From positions 1 to 64,000 of the forward strand of contig CALFAY010000038.1 of assembly GCA_937944855.1 (NCBI GenBank): a stretch of 64,000 nt of DNA, given 5' to 3'. Below the pieces are notes generated by a model. It made no database searches. It saw only the letters and a list, made by a program, of their open reading frames with translations, and had not been told where the DNA came from. Of this stretch, positions 1-8,439 are shown one piece after another. Both the position numbers and the translations under genes were made by a program. This DNA is from an uncultured Planctomycetota bacterium (GTDB lineage Bacteria; Planctomycetota; Planctomycetia; Gemmatales; HRBIN36). Position 1 is the first letter of the stretch. The number at the start of each line of letters is the position of its first letter.

Positions 1-118
1 AGCCGCGACGGCAACGGAGCGGGGAAGAAACACCGCTCCCTGGCGGTCGCGGCTCGGAATGGCGGTCGCGGTTCGGAGTTGGAAATCGCGGCGCGAAATT
101 GGCAATCGCGGCGGCGAG
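1..118. repeat. Imperfect inverted repeat (about 1-22 / 33-54) followed by about 20-bp tandem units starting TCGCGG at 47, 66, 86 and 106
   Basis: agccgcgacggcaacggagcgg ... ccgctccctggcggtcgcggct, then tcgcggctcgg/tcgcggttcgg/tcgcggcgcga/tcgcggcggcg; same architecture as 53404-53526. Confidence 0.65.
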
Positions 119-213
119 GGCATCTGGGGGTTGGGCTGGGATTATGCTGGTCGGATTGACGTCAAGTTTTATCCGCTGCGCCAACATTTACCCATACGGG
201 GGACCATGTTCGA

Positions 214-1602
214 TCACTCCGCCGTCGTGCTGCCAGGCGGCTGCGTGCCGAACAACTTATGCGGGTCGAGCTTTTCTTCCTGTTTCGCTTCCAGCGCGTC
301 GGAGCCGAAGATGCTCTCCAGGGTGTGTTGCGGCTCGGCGGCAGCCACGGCTTGCTCCGCGACCGGGGCGGCTTCGCTTTCGGCAGCTTCCGTTGCTTCC
401 TCAGCCGTCTCGCCGACGCGTTGAGCCATTTCTCGCTTCTGAGCCTCGACCTGCTCGGCGAGTTCCTCGGCGGCAATGATCATCTCTTCGGCCTCTTCCG
501 GAGTGACATTGATGAGTTCGGCCAGTTGCTCCGGCTCCATGAAGGTGAGGTCGTCGTAGGAGAGGAAGCCCTCGGTGATGAGGACTTCGGTCATCTCGTC
601 GGTCATGCCCGGAATCTGGAGGAACCAGTTTTTGGCCCGGTCCAGGCTCTCGGAGTATTCCTCCGCGGTCATGATCTCAATGTCCCAACCGACCAGCTTG
701 GACGCCAAGCGGACGTTTTGTCCCCGCCGTCCGATGGCCAGGGAGAGTTGGTCGTCGCGGACCAGGACAATGGCTCGGCCGATCCGGGGATAGAGGAAGA
801 CTTCCTCGACCTTGGCCGGCTGCAAGGCGTTCTGAATCATGACCTGGAGCGATTCGTTGTAGCGGACGATGTCGATGCGTTCGCCGTTGAGTTCGTCCAC
901 GATGTTTTTGATGCGGCTGCCGCGGACGCCGACGCAAGCCCCGACGGCATCGACTTTGGAATCAATGCTGGAGACGGCGATCTTGGTGCGGTAGCCGGCT
1001 TCACGGGCGACGGCCCGGATGTCGATGGTGCGGTCCTGGATTTCGGGAATCTCCTGCTCGAACAGGCGGCGGACGAAGTCGGGATGGCTGCGGGACAGGA
1101 TGATGCGGACGCGCGGGCCGACTTCCTTGACCTCCCGGATGATGGCCTTGAGGCGCTGGCCGACGTGAAACGATTCGCCGGGGATCTGCTCCGAGCGTGG
1201 CAGCATCGCCTCGGTCTTGCCGATGCTGACCAGGACCGCGCCGTGCTCGATCCTCTGAACGGTGCCGATTTCCAGTTCCCCGATGCGATCGACGTATTCC
1301 TGATAGATCGCCTTGGATTCCGCTTCGCGGATGCGCTGGATGATCGACTGCTTAGCGGCATGGGCAGCGATGCGGCCCAGGGTGGCCGGGTCGATCTCTT
1401 CGCCGTCCTTGATAGCCACCACCCGTCCGGTATTGCGGTCGATGGAAACGGAGAGGTTGAGTTCCTCGTCATCCCGGGGACTGAAATACTTGCGGGCCGC
1501 CAGAAGCAGGGCGTTTTCCAGCGTGGAGAAGATCACTTCCCGGTCGATATTCTTGTCGCGGTGGATGACATCCACGAGGCGAAGGACTTCGTCAGCATTC
1601 AT
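214..1602 (-). CDS. nusA: Transcription termination/antitermination protein NusA
   Basis: NusA N-terminal domain, S1 ([31 protein letters not shown]), KH domains ([49 protein letters not shown]). Confidence 0.97.
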   Translation of the reverse strand: MNADEVLRLVDVIHRDKNIDREVIFSTLENALLLAARKYFSPRDDEELNLSVSIDRNTGRVVAIKDGEEIDPATLGRIAAHAAKQSIIQRIREAESKAIYQEYVDRIGELEIGTVQRIEHGAVLVSIGKTEAMLPRSEQIPGESFHVGQRLKAIIREVKEVGPRVRIILSRSHPDFVRRLFEQEIPEIQDRTIDIRAVAREAGYRTKIAVSSIDSKVDAVGACVGVRGSRIKNIVDELNGERIDIVRYNESLQVMIQNALQPAKVEEVFLYPRIGRAIVLVRDDQLSLAIGRRGQNVRLASKLVGWDIEIMTAEEYSESLDRAKNWFLQIPGMTDEMTEVLITEGFLSYDDLTFMEPEQLAELINVTPEEAEEMIIAAEELAEQVEAQKREMAQRVGETAEEATEAAESEAAPVAEQAVAAAEPQHTLESIFGSDALEAKQEEKLDPHKLFGTQPPGSTTAE

Positions 1603-1621
1603 CTACGCACCCCCTGCCAAC

Positions 1622-1645
1622 AAAAAAGTGGGACCGGGTCCCACT
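1622..1645 (-). terminator. Rho-independent terminator-like hairpin between the ABC ATPase gene and nusA
   Basis: On the minus strand: agtggga-cccgg-tcccact followed by TTTTTT; the U-run ends about 20 nt before the nusA ATG. Confidence 0.7.
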
Positions 1646-1679
1646 GTCGTCGTCCGCCCAGAGGCAGACGAAGGCCCGG

Positions 1680-2726
1680 TCATCCGGCGGGAGCCAGACG
1701 CCGGCCGGTGGCGGCATCGAAGCGATGTACCGACCGCCAATCCCAGACGACGCCGACTTCCTGACCCACTTCGCCGGCCAGACCGTCCGGCCATCGGGCG
1801 GTCAGGGACAGCTCCCCGTCATCGAGCCGGGCCAGACAACCCGTTTCGCGGTACTCCAGGGCTTTCAGCCGCAGCCGCAGGAAGCCCTCGGAAACCACGA
1901 CCGCGTCATGAGGACGAACGCCGAACAGAGCGGCCGGATCGCTGCCGTTGGGAGCAACTCTGGAGCCAGGCACCAGATTCATCGGCGGATCTCCGACCAG
2001 CAGGGCCACGCGCACACTATTGGGGACTTCGTAAATCTCTCGCGGCGGTCCTACTTGAAGGATCCGGCCCGCATCCATCACGGCCATGCGATCCGCCACG
2101 GCCAGGGCTTCCGCGTGGTCGTGCGTGACCCACAGCACGGTTCGGCCCATCTGCCGGAGCCAGTCCCGCACCTGAGTTCGTACCCGTGACTTGCCCAGCG
2201 GGTCCACATGGGCCAACGGCTCGTCCAACAAAAAAACCGCCGGTTGGCGGAGCAGAAGACGACCCAGGGCAATCCGTTGCCGTTCTCCTCCGGACAATTC
2301 GAACGGCTTGCGGTCCAAAAGCCGTTCCAGGCCGAGCAACGCCGCTACTTCCACCACGCGATCTTTCGGGTGAAGCTGCGGCCCCCCCTGCCCTGACCTG
2401 TTATTGTGATTATAAGTTGGTCTCCGAGGGAAGACCAGATTCTGGCGCACGGTCAGATGCGGGTAAACTGCCGGGTGTTGGAACACCATGCCGACGTTGC
2501 GACGATGCGGAGGCACAGCCGAGGCGTCTTTGCTGTCCAGTAAGATTGTCCCACGGGTCGGGCTTTCCAGTCCGGCGATGAGCCGCAACAGCGTCGTCTT
2601 GCCGCAACCGGACGGACCGAGCAGCACGAAAACTTCTCCCGGACGCACCTCGAGGTGGACATCCAGGATGGCCCTTATCCCTCCGGGGTAGGTTTTGCTG
2701 ACATTGACTAGCTGAATCGGGATCAT
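1680..2726 (-). CDS. ABC transporter ATP-binding protein (MalK/UgpC-like)
   Basis: Walker A GPSGCGKTT, signature LSGGERQRIALGR, Walker B VFLLDEPLAHVD, switch His VTHDHAEAL, C-terminal TOBE-like region. Confidence 0.9.
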   Translation of the reverse strand: MIPIQLVNVSKTYPGGIRAILDVHLEVRPGEVFVLLGPSGCGKTTLLRLIAGLESPTRGTILLDSKDASAVPPHRRNVGMVFQHPAVYPHLTVRQNLVFPRRPTYNHNNRSGQGGPQLHPKDRVVEVAALLGLERLLDRKPFELSGGERQRIALGRLLLRQPAVFLLDEPLAHVDPLGKSRVRTQVRDWLRQMGRTVLWVTHDHAEALAVADRMAVMDAGRILQVGPPREIYEVPNSVRVALLVGDPPMNLVPGSRVAPNGSDPAALFGVRPHDAVVVSEGFLRLRLKALEYRETGCLARLDDGELSLTARWPDGLAGEVGQEVGVVWDWRSVHRFDAATGRRLAPAG

Positions 2727-2759
2727 CGCAGAATCGCCGCGAGGGGCCGGGAGAGATGC

Positions 2760-3131
2760 TCAGGACTCGACGGGCAGCCCGGCGTCCCGCCAGCCGCGAA
2801 ATCCGCCGTCCATCGACCAGACGTTGGTGTAGCCCATCTTTTGCAAATTGTCGGCCGCCAGAGCCGAGCGATAGCCGCCCCCGCAGTACAGGACCAGTTC
2901 GGTGTCCAAATCTGGAAATCGTTTCTCGATATCCCGCTCGATAATGCCCTTGCTGAGATGGACGGCCCCCGGCAGGCGGCCCGCAGCACACTCGCTCTCT
3001 TCCCGGACATCCACGAGGACGAAGCGGTCGCCTCGCTGCAATTTGGCCTGAACGTCGGCAATCGTCAGTTCCCGGATGCGTCGCCGGGCCTCGGCCACGA
3101 GTTGGAGAAAACGCGGGGAATGCTGAGCCAT
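2760..3131 (-). CDS. Rhodanese-like domain protein
   Basis: RFVLVDVREESECAAGRLPGAVHLSKG...LVLYCGGGYRSALAADNLQKMGYTNVWSMDGGFRGW; catalytic CGGGYRS loop. Confidence 0.9.
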   Translation of the reverse strand: MAQHSPRFLQLVAEARRRIRELTIADVQAKLQRGDRFVLVDVREESECAAGRLPGAVHLSKGIIERDIEKRFPDLDTELVLYCGGGYRSALAADNLQKMGYTNVWSMDGGFRGWRDAGLPVES

Positions 3132-3263
3132 GACGGCGCTCCGGCACAAGCAATCCCCCGACGACCTGCCGGGGGTGAGGAACCGCCTTTGCTGGCTATT
3201 ATAAGGGCGTCTGACAGGCGGAGCCTGTCCGCCGGGGTGGCCGGGCCGGGGCGGTCCCTCTGG

Positions 3264-3563
3264 TCAGGGGATGCGAAGCGACACGCCTGCGGGAAGCCGA
3301 TCGGGGCTGCTCAGCACGTCGCGGTTGGCAAGATAGATGTCGTAGAACCGCTCGCCGTCGCCGTAATGCAGGCGGGCAATGGTGAAAAGCGTTTCCCCTT
3401 CCTGGACGACGTGGTACTTCGCCGCCGCAACCTGGTTCTGCTCAACAGCGGGGCGGGGAAGCTCCTGCTTGGGAGCAGAAATGTCCTTGCGGAAGAAGAC
3501 GACCGCAACGGCGATGACCAGTCCGACTCCGACGACCAGACCGAGCTTGGCATCGTTGGGCAT
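3264..3563 (-). CDS. Membrane-anchored LysM domain protein
   Basis: N-terminal TM LGLVVGVGLVIAVAVVFF followed by LysM YHVVQEGETLFTIARLHYGDGERFYDIYLANRDVL. Confidence 0.85.
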   Translation of the reverse strand: MPNDAKLGLVVGVGLVIAVAVVFFRKDISAPKQELPRPAVEQNQVAAAKYHVVQEGETLFTIARLHYGDGERFYDIYLANRDVLSSPDRLPAGVSLRIP

Positions 3564-3901
3564 GACCAAGGCCTCCGACCCTGCGTGCCTCGAAGGCCGT
3601 CCTTGGCCGATGCGATCCCACATGGGCTTGGATCGGCTGACGGAACACCGGGATGCAGCTTCTTTGGTGCCGACGTCTGCTCCGGACTTGCCGCGTACCG
3701 GCACCGTTGTTGTCAGCGAAGATTCTGATACCCACGGCAAATCAAACCCATACCACCCAAGGCTCTCTGTCCAAATTCTCCAATCTGACGGTTTTGCCGA
3801 GACATGGGCGGAACTTCATCGGCATTGACACGGCTTCCCCCAGGGAATAAGTTGCGGTCCCTTTTCCCATGCTTCCGGAACCCAGGAGGGGGGATTGCGA
3901 C

Positions 3902-5050
3902 ATGACAGCCGCTCCGGTACCCTTTTTCGACCTGAAGATTCAATATCACGGCTTGCGGAAGCAGATCGAAGAGGCCGTCAATCGGGTGCTTCAATCCGGT
4001 TGCTTCATTCTCGGGGCTGAGGTCAAAGCCCTGGAGGAGGAGATAGTCGCCTACACCGGCTGTGCGGCCGCCGTGGCCTGCGCTTCGGGGACCGATGCTC
4101 TCTTGCTGGCACTGGCGGCCCTGGGGATCGGACCCGGCGACGAAGTCATCGTGCCGACGTTCACCTTCTTCGCCACGGCCTCCTGCGTCAGCCGCCTGGG
4201 TGCCCGGCCAGTCTTCACCGACATCGACCCGGACACCTTCAACATGGATCCCCGCCAGGTCGAGGACAAGATCACGCCCCGGACCAAAGCGATCATTCCG
4301 GTACACCTGTTTGGCCAGTGCTGCGACATGGAGCCGCTGTGGAAGATCGCCGAGCGGCATCATCTCCCCATCATCGAAGATGCCGCCCAGGCTTTCGGCT
4401 CGGAGTATCAGGGCAAACGCACCGGGACGCTGGGCGCGCTGGCCTGTCACAGCTTCTATCCGACCAAGAACCTCGGAGCCTACGGCGACGCCGGCATGGT
4501 CGTGACCAATGACCGCGAACTGGCGGCGAAAATCGCCTGCCTGCGGACGCATGGCATGGAACCGCGCTACTACCACAGGTACCTGGGCTGGAACAGCCGC
4601 CTGGACGCCCTTCAGGCGGCCATCCTGCGGGTCAAGCTGAGCTGGGTCGCCCGTTTCATCGACGCTCGCATCGCCATCGCCCGCCGCTACGATCTGCTCA
4701 TCGACGAACATGGCCTGGGCGGTCTGGTCCAGAAGCCGGTGGTGCTGCCCCACTGCAAGCACACGTTCAATCAGTATGTCGTCCGGGTCAGCGGCGGCCG
4801 TCGTGACGATCTGCTCGATCATCTCCGGCGGGAAGGAATTGGCTTCGAGATCTACTATCCGATCCCGTTGCACTTGCAGGAAGTGTTCGCTCCGCTGGGC
4901 TACAAGCCCGGCGACTTCCCAGTGGCCGAGCGCGCCTGCAAGGAAGTAGTGGCCTTGCCCATGTACCCGGAACTGAGCTACGAGCAACAGAAACGGGTGG
5001 TCCGGACCATCGCCCAGTTTGCTCGCGGCAGCCTCCGGGCCGCTGCCTGA
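3902..5050 (+). CDS. DegT/DnrJ/EryC1/StrS family PLP-dependent aminotransferase
   Basis: FFDLKIQYHGLRKQIEEAVNRVLQSGCFILGAEVKALEEEIVAYTG; CASGTDALLLAL; active-site region FYPTKNLGAYGDAG. Confidence 0.95.
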   Translation: MTAAPVPFFDLKIQYHGLRKQIEEAVNRVLQSGCFILGAEVKALEEEIVAYTGCAAAVACASGTDALLLALAALGIGPGDEVIVPTFTFFATASCVSRLGARPVFTDIDPDTFNMDPRQVEDKITPRTKAIIPVHLFGQCCDMEPLWKIAERHHLPIIEDAAQAFGSEYQGKRTGTLGALACHSFYPTKNLGAYGDAGMVVTNDRELAAKIACLRTHGMEPRYYHRYLGWNSRLDALQAAILRVKLSWVARFIDARIAIARRYDLLIDEHGLGGLVQKPVVLPHCKHTFNQYVVRVSGGRRDDLLDHLRREGIGFEIYYPIPLHLQEVFAPLGYKPGDFPVAERACKEVVALPMYPELSYEQQKRVVRTIAQFARGSLRAAA

Positions 5051-5055
5051 CCCCG

Positions 5056-6948
5056 TCAGCGTCCGTCGAGTTCGACCGCCTCTTCCCAGTGCTCATACAA
5101 CTGGGCGACACGCTGGTTTGCCTCTTCGAACGCTTGCAGAGTTTCCTTGACTTTGTCGCCGTCCCGATACAGGTTCGGATCGGCCAAGGCTGCCTCCAGT
5201 TGGCGGATGCGGTCCTCCTGTTCCGCGATCTCAGCTTCCAACTCTTCCAATTTGCGATAGGGAAAGCGACGTTTGCGACGCACCGGCCGTTCCGCCGCCG
5301 TTGCTCGGGGAACGGAACGATCCCCGCTGTCCGACGGCGAGGCCATTTCACCGCCCATCATCCGCTGCCAGGTCTCGTAGTTGCCGTGAAGGACCCGGGC
5401 CTTGCCCTTGCCGTCGAGGACGATGAGCATGTCCACGACGCGATTGAGGAACCAGCGGTCATGGCTGACGACAAGGACCGTGCCTTCGAATTGCTGGAGC
5501 GCTTCTTCGAGAGCTTCGCAGGCCCACAGGTCGAGGTGGTTGGTCGGCTCGTCGAGGACCAGGACGTTGATCTTGCGGGCGACCAGACGGGCCAGGGCGA
5601 CCCGGCTCTTCTCGCCGCCGCTGAGGCTGGCGACACGCTGGTAGGCCCGTTCGCCGGTGATGCCGAAGCGGGCCAGCAGATTCCGCATCTCCTGTTCCTG
5701 AGTTTCGGGATCGTTTGGCCAGACGGCCCGCACGGCCTCGGCGTCTCCCGGCAGTGTCTGGAGATGCTGATCGAAGTAGCCGATGTCGAGGTGGTAGCCG
5801 CGGATGACCTGGCCAGCGTCAGGGGTTTCTTGGCCGAGGAGAATCCGCAGGAGCGTCGTCTTGCCGCTGCCGTTCGGCCCCAGAATGCCGACCCGCTGGC
5901 CTCGGCGAATTTGAAAACTCAGATCGCTAAACAGCGGCCGGTCGTAGCTCTTGGCCAGGTCCTGAACTTCGAACACGACGTCCCCGGAACGCCGAGCCGA
6001 GTGAAAGTGCATGTGCGGTCTTTCGATGGCCACGGGACGTTCGACCCGTTCCAGACGCTCCAGGGCGTTTCGTCGCGAAGCCGCCTGCTTGTGCAACTCG
6101 CCGTAGTGGACCCGGCGAATGTAGTCCTCCTGCCTCGCGATGTACTCCTGCTGCGCTTCCCAGGTCCGCAATTGCACTTGATACCGCTCTTCCCGCTGCC
6201 GGAGGTAAGCGGAGTAGTTGCCGACGTAGCTCGTCAGTTTCCGGTTGTGCAGTTCAAAGATGCGGTTGGCCACGCGATCCAGGAAGCAGCGGTCGTGGCT
6301 GACCAGGATCATCGCCTCGTTCTGCCTGCTGAGATACTCTTCGAGCCATTGCGTGCCGGCGAGGTCGAGGTGATTGCTCGGCTCGTCGAGCAAGAGGACA
6401 TCGGGAGCGGCCAGGAGGAGTTTGGCCAGCGTCAACCGATGCCGCTGGCCGCCGCTGAACGTGTTCACGGGGCGCTCGAAATCCTCCGCCGCGAAGCCCA
6501 GACCTTGCAGCACGGCCTCGACCTGATGATCGAGGTTGTACGCATCATGCCGGCGCAGCAGTTCGTTGAGCCGGTCGAAGCGGTCGGTCAACCGCCTTTT
6601 CTCTTCTTCACTGGCAGCATGGGTGATCGCTTCACCGACGCGGACCAATTCTTCCTGGGCTTGCAGGAGCGCGTCTAACGCGGAGCGAGCCTCTTCGAAA
6701 AGGCTCCGTTCGGCGTCGAAGCGCGGTTCCTGTTCCAGGATGCCGACCTTGGCCCCGGCGTGGAGCCGGACTTCGCCCCGGTCGGGTTCGTCCAGGCCGG
6801 CCAGGATGCGCAGCAGCGTGGTCTTGCCGACGCCGTTGGGACCGACCAGACCGATGCGGTCGCCGTGATGCAGTTCGAAGCCGACGTCCTCGAACAACGG
6901 ACCGTGTTGAAAGCCTCGGGTCAGTCCTGAACATGAGAGCAAAAGCAT
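5056..6948 (-). CDS. ABC-F family ATP-binding protein (Uup-like)
   Basis: Two ABC cassettes (GPNGVGKTT, FSGGQRHRLTLAKLL; GPNGSGKTT, LSGGEKSRVALARL), ABC-F linker and C-terminal coiled coil. Confidence 0.95.
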   Translation of the reverse strand: MLLLSCSGLTRGFQHGPLFEDVGFELHHGDRIGLVGPNGVGKTTLLRILAGLDEPDRGEVRLHAGAKVGILEQEPRFDAERSLFEEARSALDALLQAQEELVRVGEAITHAASEEEKRRLTDRFDRLNELLRRHDAYNLDHQVEAVLQGLGFAAEDFERPVNTFSGGQRHRLTLAKLLLAAPDVLLLDEPSNHLDLAGTQWLEEYLSRQNEAMILVSHDRCFLDRVANRIFELHNRKLTSYVGNYSAYLRQREERYQVQLRTWEAQQEYIARQEDYIRRVHYGELHKQAASRRNALERLERVERPVAIERPHMHFHSARRSGDVVFEVQDLAKSYDRPLFSDLSFQIRRGQRVGILGPNGSGKTTLLRILLGQETPDAGQVIRGYHLDIGYFDQHLQTLPGDAEAVRAVWPNDPETQEQEMRNLLARFGITGERAYQRVASLSGGEKSRVALARLVARKINVLVLDEPTNHLDLWACEALEEALQQFEGTVLVVSHDRWFLNRVVDMLIVLDGKGKARVLHGNYETWQRMMGGEMASPSDSGDRSVPRATAAERPVRRKRRFPYRKLEELEAEIAEQEDRIRQLEAALADPNLYRDGDKVKETLQAFEEANQRVAQLYEHWEEAVELDGR

Positions 6949-6977
6949 GATCGGGTTCCGGATGCCTGGTTGCCGGT

Positions 6978-8381
6978 TTAGTCCTGGTCGGGCGTTGGGT
7001 CCGGTTCCGGCTCGGCCTCGCCGACACGAGGCGCCGGAGAATCCAGCTTCAGGCGTTTGCTCATCAGCAGATGATGGTAGTGCTGCGCAAAGCGGTGGGC
7101 TTCGTCACGGACGTATTGCAACAGCCGCAGCGCGGCCGAAGTGCGGCTCAGACGCAGCGGCTCGGCGGCGTCGAGACGAAAGACCTCCTCATGCTGCTTG
7201 GCCAGGGAGATGAGGCAGGGCGGCTCGATGCCGAGCGCCTCGAAGGCCTGCCGGGCGGCGTTGAGCTGCCCTTTGCCGCCGTCGATCACAAGCACCTCGG
7301 GAAAGACCTGTTCCTCGTGTCGCAGACGCCGATAGCGGCGCGTGACGACTTCGCGGATCGAAGCGAAGTCGTCGATCCCTTCCACGGAGCGAAGGCGGTA
7401 GCGACGATAGCCGGGCTTGAACGGCAGACCGTCAATGAACACTACCAGGGAGGCCACCGCCTCGCTGCCGCCCAGATGGGCCACGTCGATTCCCTCGATG
7501 ACCCGCGGCAAGCGGTCGAGCTTGAGCACCTGCTTCAGCCCCAGCACTCCTTTGCGGGGATTCATCACGAACACTTCCGGCTGCACGTCCTTGTCCGCCT
7601 CGCCGCGCAGGCTGAGATTGTTCAAGGCCCGGATCTCGTCGCGGATTCGGGCCGCCTTCTCGAACTGCAAAGCGGCACTGGCCTGGCGCATCTCCTTTTC
7701 CAGTTCCGCGAGGAGCCGCTGCTTCTTGCCTTCCAACACCAGCCGCAGTTGGCGGATTTGCCGCCGATACTCTTCCGGGCTGACGCGGAAATTGCAGGGA
7801 GCGGTACATTGTTGGATGCTGGCCAGAATGCAGGGCCGATACCACCGCCACTTCGGTTCGTCGGGGTTGATGTCGAGGCTACAGGTGCGGAAACGGAAGA
7901 TGCGCTGAAGCACCTGGATCGCCGCCCGCAGGGCGCTGGCACTGGTGAACGGGCCGTAGAGCCGGACGCCCCGCCGCTTCGGACTGCGGGTGAACTCGAC
8001 GCGAGGATACGGCTCCCGGACGCGGATTTGCAGATAGGGAAAGGTCTTGTCGTCCTTCAGTTCGACGTTGAAGCGCGGCTGGATGTCCTTGATGAGCCGG
8101 GCTTCCATGAGCAGGGCGTCCACCTCGGACTCTGCTTCGAGAAAATCCACGTCGCGGATTTCCCGGACGAGATCGCAGGTGCGTCGGTCCTCGGCGGCCT
8201 GGCGGGTGAAGTAGTGGGAGGCGCGGTTGCGGAGGTTCTTGGCCTTGCCGACGTAGATCACCCGTCCCCGCGCATCCTTCATCAGATAAACGCCAGGACC
8301 GCGCGGAAATTCCTTGACCTTTTCCGCCAGCTGGGCGATGACATTCGAGTTGTCGAAGGAGGATTGGCTTGGGTTCTCCAT
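6978..8381 (-). CDS. uvrC: Excinuclease ABC subunit C, lacking the C-terminal HhH region
   Basis: GIY-YIG domain (GPGVYLMKDARGRVIYVGKAKNLRNRASHYF), UVR motif, RNase H-like endonuclease residues (GIDVAHLGG, GIDDFASI, VLVIDGGKGQ, RDEAHRFA). Confidence 0.92.
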   Translation of the reverse strand: MENPSQSSFDNSNVIAQLAEKVKEFPRGPGVYLMKDARGRVIYVGKAKNLRNRASHYFTRQAAEDRRTCDLVREIRDVDFLEAESEVDALLMEARLIKDIQPRFNVELKDDKTFPYLQIRVREPYPRVEFTRSPKRRGVRLYGPFTSASALRAAIQVLQRIFRFRTCSLDINPDEPKWRWYRPCILASIQQCTAPCNFRVSPEEYRRQIRQLRLVLEGKKQRLLAELEKEMRQASAALQFEKAARIRDEIRALNNLSLRGEADKDVQPEVFVMNPRKGVLGLKQVLKLDRLPRVIEGIDVAHLGGSEAVASLVVFIDGLPFKPGYRRYRLRSVEGIDDFASIREVVTRRYRRLRHEEQVFPEVLVIDGGKGQLNAARQAFEALGIEPPCLISLAKQHEEVFRLDAAEPLRLSRTSAALRLLQYVRDEAHRFAQHYHHLLMSKRLKLDSPAPRVGEAEPEPDPTPDQD

Positions 8382-8439
8382 AGTTCCTCGTACATTATAA
8401 CCGGCAACGATACCGCAGCCCGCTTGTCGGAGAGGCTTC

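Noticed and set aside
1-118. CRISPR-like array
   Set aside because: Units of about 20 bp are imperfect, directly adjoining without spacers, and follow a palindrome; no cas genes nearby.
120-213. Possible infB start or promoter downstream of nusA
   Set aside because: The minus-strand frames stop after a few codons and no IF2 sequence is visible; the TTGACG has no -10 at good spacing.
259-1764. 501-aa plus-strand ORF antisense to nusA
   Set aside because: Mirror frame of nusA; no independent support.
2396-2430. AT-rich patch TTATTGTGATTATAA inside the ABC ATPase gene, with TATAAT on the minus strand
   Set aside because: Lies in an in-frame insertion (PTYNHNNRSGQGG) of a surface loop; no convincing -35 at proper spacing, so not called as a promoter.
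3196-3204. TATAAT-like hexamer on the minus strand upstream of the rhodanese gene
   Set aside because: A -10 match alone without a recognisable -35; insufficient for a promoter call.
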